Assembly: GCA_029335935.2 (NCBI GenBank)
Contig: JARJMV020000148.1
Location: forward strand, 1 to 9,875
Reading direction: 5' to 3'
DNA length: 9,875 nucleotides
DNA from: a bacterium
GTDB taxonomy: Bacteria; Armatimonadota; Fimbriimonadia; Fimbriimonadales; GBS-DC
A program made the position numbers and the translations under genes. Each line of letters starts with the position of its first letter. Positions within the stretch are counted from its first letter, which is position 1. The notes below the pieces were generated by a model. That model searched no databases. It was not told where the DNA came from and saw only the letters and a program-made list of their open reading frames with translations. Shown piece by piece: positions 1 to 7,000 of this stretch.

Positions 1-783
1 TTGCAGCACTTGTTGCACCCACGCCTGCTGTTCTTCCGACAACGGCGCGGGCGGCGGCTGCGTGTAGTCCACCTTGCGGTCAAACCGACCCTCCACATAC
101 ACCCGATCCAGAGCGTCCTGCAAGTCCACCGCCACAGCCCCATCGCCCGCCAACAACGGCACACGCACGCGCGGCAACCGCTGCGCCAACGCCACCCGCC
201 ACACATCCCCACGAACCCCGCCCCAACCTGCCTCGTGCAACACCACCAAGTAGTCCCACGCGCCGTCCGCCAAAATCGCCTCGCGCGGCAAAAACACCGT
301 ATGCACCCCGTAGTGCAGCAGGTCAATCTCCATCAGGTGCGCTGTGCTGTGCAGCACCTGCTGTTGCTTTTCTAAATACTGCGCCCGTCCGACGGCGTTG
401 GGGGTTTTGTTGGTGGGGCTGAGCAGTTCGATGACGGCGACGAGCAGGCGGTTGCGTCCGCGTCCTGCAAAGATGTGGACGGAGGGTTCGCGGATGGGGT
501 CTAACACGCGCAGTTCGATGTGTGTGGGCGCGTCGGCGAGGGCGGTCGCCGCTGCGGACGCCACGCGCGGCGATGCAGGCTTACTAATCAACACATCGGG
601 CTTAATTTGACGCTCAATCTCAGCGCTTTCCATGTACACACGCGTCTCGATAGAGGCGAAGTAATTGGGAGGCAGCTCGCGGTTTAGCTGGCGCGCTAAC
701 TGGCTCGCCAGCTCGTGGTGTACCTCTTCCCACAGGCTTGGGTCTTCCAGGTACGGGTTCATGCCAGGGAACGGATTGCGCAT
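1..783 (-). CDS. DUF4058 family protein, C-terminus cut by window edge
   Basis: The frame is open from ATG at 783 to base 1, 261 codons without a stop, so the 3' end lies outside the window. The N-terminus MRNPFPGMNPYLEDPSLWEE is the hallmark opening of DUF4058 proteins, a family of roughly 250-280 residues with no established function, often multicopy in cyanobacteria and other non-proteobacterial phyla. Residues 62-63 (PD), 119-126 (ELLSPTNK), K139 and 152-154 (EID) resemble the spacing of the PD-(D/E)XK-like Uma2 fold; that link is my inference, not a demonstrated activity. The ATG lies 6 bases after the mec stop with no good Shine-Dalgarno, so it may be translated by coupling to mec or from the -10-like element at 801-806. 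Third-position base use changes abruptly near codon 142. The family call is firm; the function is unknown. Confidence 0.85.
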   Translation of the reverse strand, partial: MRNPFPGMNPYLEDPSLWEEVHHELASQLARQLNRELPPNYFASIETRVYMESAEIERQIKPDVLISKPASPRVASAAATALADAPTHIELRVLDPIREPSVHIFAGRGRNRLLVAVIELLSPTNKTPNAVGRAQYLEKQQQVLHSTAHLMEIDLLHYGVHTVFLPREAILADGAWDYLVVLHEAGWGGVRGDVWRVALAQRLPRVRVPLLAGDGAVAVDLQDALDRVYVEGRFDRKVDYTQPPPAPLSEEQQAWVQQVLQ

Positions 784-789
784 CGCCGA

Positions 790-1221
790 TCACTGTATGG
801 ATTGTACCTCTAAAGGTTCTTCATCGAAGCCGCTGCGGTCGTCTTTGAGTCGCCATGAGCGTATCTCGGTGGGTTCGCCGCGCCTGACGGAGACAATCGG
901 ATAGGAGTAGTAAGGTAGCGCGTGTTCGCGGTCGTATTCCGACGGCTCAGCGGGATGGTCGGGATGTGAGTGGTAGAAGCCGAGCAGAAGCAGCGCAGCC
1001 TCGCGTGCGCGCCGCTCCGCCATCAGCACCTGTTGCGGACTGACATAGAATCGCCGTTCACGTTCGTGGGTGCGTTCGTTGGCGAGTTGGATGACCTGTG
1101 TGATGGCGCGCATATCGCCGTGCTCTAAGCCCAGCAGCGCGCCGCAGCATTCGTAGGGGTACTCGGCGCGGGCGTGGGCGCGAATCGTCGCTGCCACTTC
1201 GGGCGACAGGATTAGCCTCAT
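790..1221 (-). CDS. mec: JAMM/MPN+ metalloprotease, Mec-like (sulfur-carrier processing)
   Basis: This 143-residue protein has a complete JAMM zinc site: E24 in PYECCGALLG, then H84-S-H86-P, S94 and D97 in the H-x-H-P-x6-S-x2-D pattern. It is a single-domain, cytosolic M67-type peptidase with no signal peptide or membrane segment. In mycobacteria the homologous Mec protease removes cysteine formed on the C-terminus of the ubiquitin-like sulfur carrier CysO, after CysM has attached it. Here the start codon overlaps the cysM stop (ATGA, 1218-1221), indicating translational coupling and the same pathway. No CysO-like carrier gene is in the window. Other JAMM proteins of this size act on different ubiquitin-like carriers, so the substrate is inferred from the neighbour. 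The domain call is near certain; the pathway assignment is likely. Confidence 0.88.
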   Translation of the reverse strand: MRLILSPEVAATIRAHARAEYPYECCGALLGLEHGDMRAITQVIQLANERTHERERRFYVSPQQVLMAERRAREAALLLLGFYHSHPDHPAEPSEYDREHALPYYSYPIVSVRRGEPTEIRSWRLKDDRSGFDEEPLEVQSIQ

Positions 1222-2201
1222 ACCGTTTCGTCGTCCCAGAATCGCTCGGAGAGGTACTTGTCCGCGCTGTCGCAGAGGATGGTCACGATGACGGCGTGGG
1301 GCGGCTCGCTGTTGCGCGCAGCGTCTTGCACAATCTGCTCGGCGACGCGCAGTGAGCCGACAACCGCCGCCGCCGCCGAGACGCCCACCAGCAAGCCCTC
1401 CTCGCGCGCGAGCCGACGCGCCATCCGATAGGCGTCTTCTGTGCTAATCTCCAGCGTGGCGTCGGCTAAAGTCGGGTCGAAGATGCCAGGCACAATCGCC
1501 GTCTCCAAATGTTTAAGCCCCTCCAACCCGTGGAAGGGCGAGTCGGGCTGCAGCGCGACGAGTTGAACGGCGGGATTATAGGCGCGCAGGCGTCTACCCA
1601 CCCCTACGAAAGTGCCCGTCGTGCCCAAGCCTGCCACAAAGTGCGTGATGCGCCCTTCCGTCTGCTGCCAGATCTCGACGCCTGTCGTCTCGTAGTGCGC
1701 CTGCCAGTTCGCAGGGTTATTGTATTGGTCGGCGTAGTAGTAGCGTTCGGGCTGCTCGGCGTAGAGTTGGCGGGCTTTCCGAATCGCGCCGTCGGAGCTC
1801 TCCAGCGGGTCGGTGAGGATGACTTCCGCGCCGTAGGCGTTCAGAATGCGCTTGCGCTCGGGACTGACATTGGCGGGCATGCAGAGCGTGACGCCGAACC
1901 CGAGCGCCGCGCCAATCATGGCGAAGGCGATGCCCGTGTTGCCAGAGGTGGCGTCGAGTAAGCGTTTACCAGCGCGCAGCTCGCCCCGCTCGATGGCAGT
2001 GCGCACGATGTTCCACGCAGGGCGGTCTTTCACCGAGCCGCCGGGGTTGAACCATTCCGCTTTGCCATAGACTTCGACGCCCTCTGGCAGATGGCGCGTG
2101 ATACGCCGCAGTCGGATAAGCGGCGTGTAGCCGATTAGATCAACGATTTCAGTGACTTGCTGCAGTTCGTGCGGCAAGCGCATATAGCAAGGGTAGTGCA
2201 T
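1218..2201 (-). CDS. cysM: PLP-dependent cysteine synthase, CysM type
   Basis: This 327-residue fold-type II PLP enzyme makes cysteine by replacing the activated side chain of a serine derivative with sulfide or a protein thiocarboxylate. The PLP lysine is K58 in NPGGSVKDR, the substrate loop is TSGNTG at 85-90, the phosphate-binding loop GTTGT is at 193-197, and S275 in VGVSAAAA sits where the PLP pyridine nitrogen is held. Length is normal for CysK/CysM. The segment QPDSPFHGLEGLKHL (218-232) puts K230 about where mycobacterial CysM has the arginine (R220) that binds O-phosphoserine, suggesting but not proving that substrate. The gene overlaps mec by 4 bases. ATG at 2201 is chosen although it lies 14 bases from the only AGGAGG; no closer in-frame start exists. 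It is transcribed from a TATAAT promoter with the operator shared with sufCB. Plain CysK-like use of O-acetylserine is the alternative. Confidence 0.92.
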   Translation of the reverse strand: MHYPCYMRLPHELQQVTEIVDLIGYTPLIRLRRITRHLPEGVEVYGKAEWFNPGGSVKDRPAWNIVRTAIERGELRAGKRLLDATSGNTGIAFAMIGAALGFGVTLCMPANVSPERKRILNAYGAEVILTDPLESSDGAIRKARQLYAEQPERYYYADQYNNPANWQAHYETTGVEIWQQTEGRITHFVAGLGTTGTFVGVGRRLRAYNPAVQLVALQPDSPFHGLEGLKHLETAIVPGIFDPTLADATLEISTEDAYRMARRLAREEGLLVGVSAAAAVVGSLRVAEQIVQDAARNSEPPHAVIVTILCDSADKYLSERFWDDETV

Positions 2202-2215
2202 AGCGCGTTAGGATA

Positions 2216-2221
2216 CCTCCT
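2216..2221 (-). promoter_or_regulatory. Shine-Dalgarno of cysM, unusually distant
   Basis: Minus-strand AGGAGG lies 14 bases upstream of the ATG at 2201, longer than the 7 and 9 bases seen for sufC and sufB. The 13 bases TAGGATACCTCCT (plus-strand reading, 2209-2221) recur exactly at 7899-7911 in front of sufB. Confidence 0.6.
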
Positions 2222-2225
2222 GTCG

Positions 2226-2240
2226 TTTAGCGTGGCTAAA
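2226..2240. promoter_or_regulatory. Palindromic operator at the cysM-mec promoter
   Basis: The sequence TTTAGCGTGGCTAAA is a perfect inverted repeat of 6-bp arms around three bases. It begins at the last base of the -10 box and covers the predicted transcription start, the position of a repressor site. An identical 15-mer sits at the same place in the sufCB promoter (8702-8716). The cognate factor is not in the window. Rrf2-family Fe-S sensors and DtxR-family metal sensors are plausible binders because both classes control suf genes and use AT-flanked short palindromes; this is inference. Confidence 0.8.
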
Positions 2241-2268
2241 TTATACCCTATGCGTTGCCCTGTGTGTC
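2240..2268 (-). promoter_or_regulatory. Promoter of cysM-mec
   Basis: A perfect -10 TATAAT is read on the minus strand from 2245 to 2240, preceded by GGG. With a 17-bp spacer the -35 would be GACACA (2263-2268), a poor match, so the promoter may need an activator or be intrinsically modest. The predicted start is near 2233, giving a leader of about 32 bases. The -10 lies 2 bases from the pspA stop and the -35 lies inside pspA. Confidence 0.7.
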
Positions 2269-3039
2269 GCCCTGAGCGGCTTGCAGTTTGCGTTCCAGCT
2301 CTTCCAGTTCGCGCAGTGCGTCGGCGTCGTCGACGGCGGTGTTTGCGGTTGAGGCGTTGGCGGCAGGGCGCATGCCGAGCCGTTCCTCGATTTTGGCGAG
2401 TTCGGCTTCCGCCTCGTGGTCGATCTGTGCGTCTTGGAGGGCGGCGAGTCGCCCCTGTAGGCTCTGCGCGGACATCTCTTGACGGGCGGCGGCTTCCGCC
2501 TCCGCGCGTTGGATACGCTGTTCCGCGGCGCCCCAGCTCGTCTCGAGGCTCTCCATCGTCATGCCTTCCAGCGCTTTATTGATAGCGATCTGGATTTGGG
2601 CTTGCTTCCAGCGCGCCTTCATCGCCAGCGCTTGGGCGGTCTTCACGCGCACCTCTTCTTCCTGGCGACGAATGGCAATTTTGACCGCCTCGACGGTCTC
2701 GATGGCTTGCTGCAGCGAGGCGCGCATCGTTTCGAGTGCGCCCTCTTGCGCTTTCTTCTCGCGCACGATTTGCAGCGCGAGGTCGCGTTTGCCTTGCTGC
2801 AGCGCGAGCTCCGCTTTACGTTCCAGATCGCGCACGGTGCGCTCCAGCTTCTCCACCTCTGCGTGGAGCAAGTTCTTCTGTGTGATGGCTTGGACGGCGC
2901 GTTCTCGGTTGCGTGCGAGCGTCTCTTGCATCTCGCGCCGCGCCTGATCGAGCAGCACTTCGGGGTCTTCCAACTGCTCGACTTTGCCCGTCACCCACGC
3001 GACTATGTATCTCCAGAATCGTGCAATTGCCTTGAACAT
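2248..3039 (-). CDS. pspA: PspA/IM30 (Vipp1-like) membrane-maintenance protein
   Basis: From the ATG at 3039 this encodes 263 residues, slightly longer than typical PspA. It opens with an amphipathic segment (MFKAIARFWRYIVAWVTGK) and the family signature EDPEVLLDQARREMQ, followed by long charged coiled coil to about residue 220 and a short acidic C-terminal helix after an Ala/Thr/Asn linker. PspA/IM30 proteins are ESCRT-III-like; they polymerise on the inner face of the cytoplasmic membrane and protect or remodel it under stress. The frame extends upstream to an ATG at 3066, but that codon lies at or before the predicted transcription start and would add residues MPTTGGATT before the conserved amphipathic start; AGGGGG at 3050-3055 serves the 3039 start. 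No pspF, pspB or pspC is present, so control must differ from the enterobacterial system. Confidence 0.9.
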   Translation of the reverse strand: MFKAIARFWRYIVAWVTGKVEQLEDPEVLLDQARREMQETLARNRERAVQAITQKNLLHAEVEKLERTVRDLERKAELALQQGKRDLALQIVREKKAQEGALETMRASLQQAIETVEAVKIAIRRQEEEVRVKTAQALAMKARWKQAQIQIAINKALEGMTMESLETSWGAAEQRIQRAEAEAAARQEMSAQSLQGRLAALQDAQIDHEAEAELAKIEERLGMRPAANASTANTAVDDADALRELEELERKLQAAQGDTQGNA

Positions 3040-3070
3040 GGTCGTTGCGCCCCCTGTAGTTGGCATATAG

Positions 3071-3099
3071 AGTGTACCTAAAAGCGTGTTGTCTGTGAA
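3071..3099 (-). promoter_or_regulatory. Promoter of pspA
   Basis: On the minus strand TTCACA (3099-3094) and TACACT (3076-3071) are separated by exactly 17 bp, matching the -35 consensus in 5 of 6 positions and the -10 in 4 of 6. The start would be near 3064, a 25-base leader before ATG 3039. It fits a sigma70-type promoter rather than the sigma54 promoter of enterobacterial psp. Confidence 0.65.
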
Positions 3100-3102
3100 T
3101 GG

Positions 3103-3771
3103 CTACTCTTTGGGTGCGAGCAACGCTCTTCCAATCACGAGGTAGTCTGCGCCCCAGCGCAGCGATTGCTCGGGGGGAGCGGTGCGTTTTTGGTCGCCGA
3201 GTTCGAAGCCAGCGGGTCGCACGCCGGGCGTGACAATCAGGAACGGCTGGGGTAGACGACGGCGCAGCAGTCGCGCCTCTTGGGGCGAGGCGATGACCCC
3301 GTCCAAGCCTGTCTGGTACGCAAGTTGCGCCAATCGCATCACTTGAGCGCGTGGCGTGCGCGCGACCCCCACCGCGCGTAGCGACTCCGCATCGATGCTG
3401 GTCAGCACGGTCACGCCCATCAGGAGTGGGCGGTTGGGCAGGTCGGCGACGGCGTCGCGCGCCGCACAGAGCATCTCTGCGCCGCCCGATATATGCAGGG
3501 TCAACATCCACACGCCGAACTCGGCCGCGTGGCGCACCGCCAGCGCGACCGCGTGGGGGATGTCGTGGAACTTCAGATCCAAAAACACGCGCTCTGCGCC
3601 CGCCTCGCGCAGCGTGCGCACGATGGGCAGCCCGTGCCCAATCGCCAGTGCGCCGCCGATTTTGAACGCATACACCCGCTCGCGATATTGCTGCACCCAG
3701 TCGCACGCCTGACCTAAGTTGGGCGTGTCTAACGCCAGTATCGTCCGCGCCAGTATCGTCTCAGGAATCAT
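3103..3771 (-). CDS. pyrF: Orotidine 5'-phosphate decarboxylase
   Basis: This 222-residue TIM-barrel enzyme decarboxylates OMP to UMP, the last step of de novo pyrimidine synthesis, in the cytosol. Visible motifs are ALD (13-15), K37 in FKIG, the catalytic D65-L-K67-F-H-D70 tetrad segment, VTPGVRPAG near the phosphate loop, and GADYLVIGRALL at the C-terminal phosphate-binding end. The length suits the short PyrF type (about 220-240). An in-frame TAG two codons upstream makes ATG 3771 the earliest possible start; the only SD-like sequence (AGGAGC, 3788-3793) is 16 bases away, so initiation looks weak or nearly leaderless. It stands alone, without other pyr genes. It ends 31 bases before the pspA transcription start region, and no hairpin terminator is evident between them, so read-through into pspA is possible. 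Confidence 0.96.
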   Translation of the reverse strand: MIPETILARTILALDTPNLGQACDWVQQYRERVYAFKIGGALAIGHGLPIVRTLREAGAERVFLDLKFHDIPHAVALAVRHAAEFGVWMLTLHISGGAEMLCAARDAVADLPNRPLLMGVTVLTSIDAESLRAVGVARTPRAQVMRLAQLAYQTGLDGVIASPQEARLLRRRLPQPFLIVTPGVRPAGFELGDQKRTAPPEQSLRWGADYLVIGRALLAPKE

Positions 3772-3795
3772 GCTCTACACGCAGCAGGCTCCTGT

Positions 3796-3824
3796 AGTAT
3801 ACGCTTTCGCGTCAGTTCTCGCCT
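3796..3824 (-). promoter_or_regulatory. Candidate promoter of pyrF
   Basis: A minus-strand TATACT at 3801-3796 matches the -10 consensus in 5 of 6 positions and would start transcription near 3789, 17 bases before the pyrF ATG. The -35 at 17 bp spacing (AGGCGA) is poor. The element lies between the two arms of an 8-bp inverted repeat. Confidence 0.4.
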
Positions 3825-3970
3825 GCTGGTATAGTGTACCCAACCCTCTGCTGCAGTATCGCATAGCTCGCCGCGCTTACTGCATCCATAATTGTACCAT
3901 GATTTTTCGGAGCATGGATGGTAAGAGGCGGTATGATGGCTCGATTTACGATAGATTCCGCGCCTTCCTC

Positions 3971-4007
3971 AAAAAACGCCCCCCGAAACCGTTGGGTTGG
4001 GGGGCGT
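3971..4007 (-). terminator. Intrinsic terminator of the sufCB operon
   Basis: On the minus strand a GC-rich stem, ACGCCCCCC (4007-3999) pairing with GGGGGGCGT (3984-3976), encloses a 14-base loop whose ends can add further pairs, and the stem runs straight into a T6 tract (3976-3971). It starts 27 bases after the sufB stop. There is no T tract on the other side, so it works in one direction only. Confidence 0.92.
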
Positions 4008-4033
4008 CATCGGGAGCGGGTGGGAACAAGCCG

Positions 4034-7000
4034 TTAGCCGACGGAGCCTTCCATCTCCAACTCGATGAGGCGGTTCAGCTCCACGGCGTACTCCATCGGC
4101 AGCTGTTTCGCCAGCGGTTCGATGAAGCCCGACACGATGAGTGTGAGCGCCTCGTCCTTCTTCAGCCCACGGCTCTGCAGGTAGAAAATCTGCTCATCGC
4201 TGACCTTGCTCACGCGCGCCTCGTGCCCGATGGTGACCTCTTTCTCGTTGATCTCGATGTAGGGGTAGGTGTCGGTCTTGGCGTCTTCGTCGAGCAGCAG
4301 CGCGTCGCACTCCACATTGCACTTGGCGTGGTGTGCGCCTTCCAGTACCTGCACCAAGCCGCGATAGCTCGCGCGCCCCGTGCCTTTGGAGATGGACTTG
4401 GAGGTGATACGCCCTGTGGTGTGGGGTGCGGCGTAGACCAGTTTGCCGCCTGTGTCTTGGTGTTGCCCGTCGCCCGCGAACGCGACCGAGAGGATCTCGC
4501 CGCGCGCGCCTGGCTCCAGGAGATAGACCGAGGGGTACTTCTGCGTGACGCGGCTGTTATGCACCAACATGCCGTTCACGACGAACGAGTGCGCCTCTGC
4601 CACTTCCAGGTCGTAGGTGGGCGCGACGAGGGTGGGGCGGATCGAGACGATGCGCGCCACACCCATTTCAGGCGTGAGGAGTTTCGTGGCGCGAAAGCCT
4701 CGGAGACGGCGGTATGAGACGCGCTTCTTGGGCGTTCCGACGCTCGCACGCAGCGCAGGCGTCAGGTGGGGCAGCAGCGGCTCTATGTTCGAAAGGCTCA
4801 GCCGATACGCGGTGTAGCGCTGAGTGCGCCCCGTGTGATTGATGTCGGCTTCAATCGGCTCAGTGTAGATGGCGCTGGCGTGGACGCCGCAGTGCAACGC
4901 GAGCTGCTGCACATCTTCCAACAGCGCACGGTTGGCGGACTTGAGGCTAAGTCGGTTGCCGTGTGCGCAGCCGTCGCCGTCAACATAGCCGGCTATGAAC
5001 GCCGCTTGCTGGGCTGGCGGTAGGGTGAACACCCAAGCAGGCACACGCTTCGCCTTCGCGCCCGATTGGAAGCCGTTTGCCTGCAGCCACAGCGCAAACT
5101 CCAGCGAGTTCACACGCAGATATCGCTCATCTTTGCGCAGCTCGATGGCGGAGTTGCCGAAGTAGCGTGTCAGCAGCGAGACGAGACGCGGGTAAGCACG
5201 GTCGGTGGTCGGAACGCTAAAGCCGACACGCCCATAACGCGCACCTGTGCGCCCCTGCTGGATGGTGTAATCGCCTTCCGCACTCCATAGCCCCAGCAGC
5301 CAGCAGATGTCCTCGTCGGTGTGTTCAGGCAGCTGAATGGGCAGGCGTGCGTGGGAGGCAATGGGGTACTCCGCGCCGTACTGATTCCGCCCAGTGAACT
5401 CGCGGCGAAGCGACGGCTGCGCGAATCGATAGGGCTGACCCGCGTCCAGCAGGTGAGTCGGGAACACGACCCAGTCGCCAGCGTGGAGCGACGCCACAGG
5501 CTGCCAGCGGAGACTGTAGCGTCCCAGCTTTTGGGGGCGCGTGAGGTCATGGTGGACGCTAAGCAACGGATGGTTCGCCGTCAGCCGAAGCGTGCGCCCG
5601 TTCGAGAACCGAATCTCATACACCTGTTGCAGACCGCTCTCCTTACGAGCCACGACAGGGCGCAGAACCCAAATCTTGCGCGTCTCGTCGAAGCTCCACA
5701 CGCGCGTGCCGGGCTTGACCTGTTCAATCGGCACAGGTCCATGCTCGGTGTAGACCAACTCGCCTGCGCAGACGCAGCCCAAGTTGCCGTCCACCCATTC
5801 CATCACGGCGTCGCCGTAGGCGACGGCACGCTTGGTCACGAGGTTGTAGACATCCTTAGACCAGTTCTGGATAGTGGTGTAGCGCACGCGCGCGCCGCGC
5901 TTGGCGATAATCTCTACCACCGCGCTGTGCAGCGCTTCCTCCGCGTAGACGGGCGCAGTGCAGCCTTCCACATAATGCACGAACGAGCCTTCCTCCGCGA
6001 TAATCAGCGTGCGCTCGAACTGCCCGGCGTTCTTGGCGTTGATGCGGAAGTATGCCTGCAGCGGGATGTCTACATGCACCCCTGCAGGCACATACACGAA
6101 CGAGCCGCCCGACCACACCGCCGAGTTGAGCGCGGCGAACTTGTTGTCGTTGGGGGGGATAATCGTACCGAAATACTCCTTCACCAGGTCGGGGTACTCG
6201 CGCACGGCGGTATCGGTATCCACGAAGATAACGCCCTGCTCTTCCCACTGCTTGGCAAGGTTGTGGTAGACCACCTCGGAGTTGTGTACCACGATGCCTT
6301 CAGCCACGAAGTTGTGAACCCCCTCAACCTCGATGTCAAAGGTGTCTTCGAAGCCAAGATAGGTTATCGATTCGATAGGCGCAAAGCCGATATCTTCGCT
6401 GGTGTGGGCGTCCAGTGGCGAGCCGTGTTGAGAGGTGTATTGATGGTAGTACTGGCGCGTTGTATGATTGCTCTGAACCTTGACCGAGTACTCTGCCAGC
6501 GGCGTCAGGTCGCCCATGATGAGGAATCGGTAGCCGACGCGCTCCGTTGTGCGCCCCTTGTAAGTGGAGCGCGAGGTAAAGGAGTAGATATTCGAAACGC
6601 GCAGTCCACACATGAGCGCCAATCGATGCATCGCCTCCAGAATAGGTTTATTGACGCTGGTGAGCAAGACATCGTTTGAGGTATCAGTATCTTGAACGCC
6701 TCCGTTAGCATCGATGTAGCCCGCAAGGAACGCCAACTTCTGGCTGCGTGGCAGCCCATAGACCCAGTTGGGGACGGTCTTTGTGTACGCATTGCCGTCA
6801 ACTCCGAGAGCTTCGAGGAGCTGGGCAATCGGCGTGCTGTGAACGCGCACGCGGTAAGCGTCCTTGCCGAAGCGCAATCGGTAGTTGAACGCTTCACACA
6901 TTACATCGGCGAGACGCTCGCGTATTTCGGGCTGCGAAGCGGGGAACGCGATGTCGATAATTGTCTTGGGCTTATCTTTGCCCTTCCTTCCAAGACCGCC

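Larger units (their letters stand above)
3772..4033. other. Intergenic region between sufB and pyrF
   Basis: These 262 bases hold no credible gene on either strand. They contain the sufB terminator at the right end and several minus-strand -10-like hexamers: TATACT (3801-3796), TACACT (3838-3833) and TACAAT (3896-3891), none with a good -35. Two inverted repeats flank such elements: 8-bp arms at 3782-3789 and 3821-3828, and 7-bp arms at 3883-3889 and 3914-3920. A small RNA cannot be excluded, but nothing positively supports one. Confidence 0.6.

Noticed and set aside
682..699. TTTAGC...GCTAAC resembling the shared operator
   Set aside because: It lies inside the DUF4058 coding sequence, the spacer is wrong and the second arm is imperfect; chance is sufficient.
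801..829. Possible promoter for the DUF4058 gene (TACAAT on the minus strand)
   Set aside because: The -35 is poor, the site lies within the mec coding end and the gene follows mec by 6 bases, so co-transcription explains it; kept only as a remark.
3040..3066. Upstream pspA start at 3066 adding nine residues
   Set aside because: The predicted transcription start is near 3064, the extra residues are not family-like, and the 3039 ATG has its own SD-like AGGGGG.
2816..3706. A 296-codon minus-strand frame overlapping pyrF and pspA
   Set aside because: Its product is arginine- and alanine-rich low-information sequence, and it is out of frame with two certain genes.
3719..4717. A 332-codon plus-strand frame crossing the terminator and the sufB end
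   Set aside because: It runs through an intergenic region and a terminator and reads antisense to the SufB C-terminus, with no homology that I recognise.
5321..6679. A 452-codon open frame on the plus strand, antisense to sufB and the inteins
   Set aside because: It has no recognisable domain and no ribosome site, and it mirrors a conserved gene on the other strand. Long antisense frames are expected with this GC-rich codon use.
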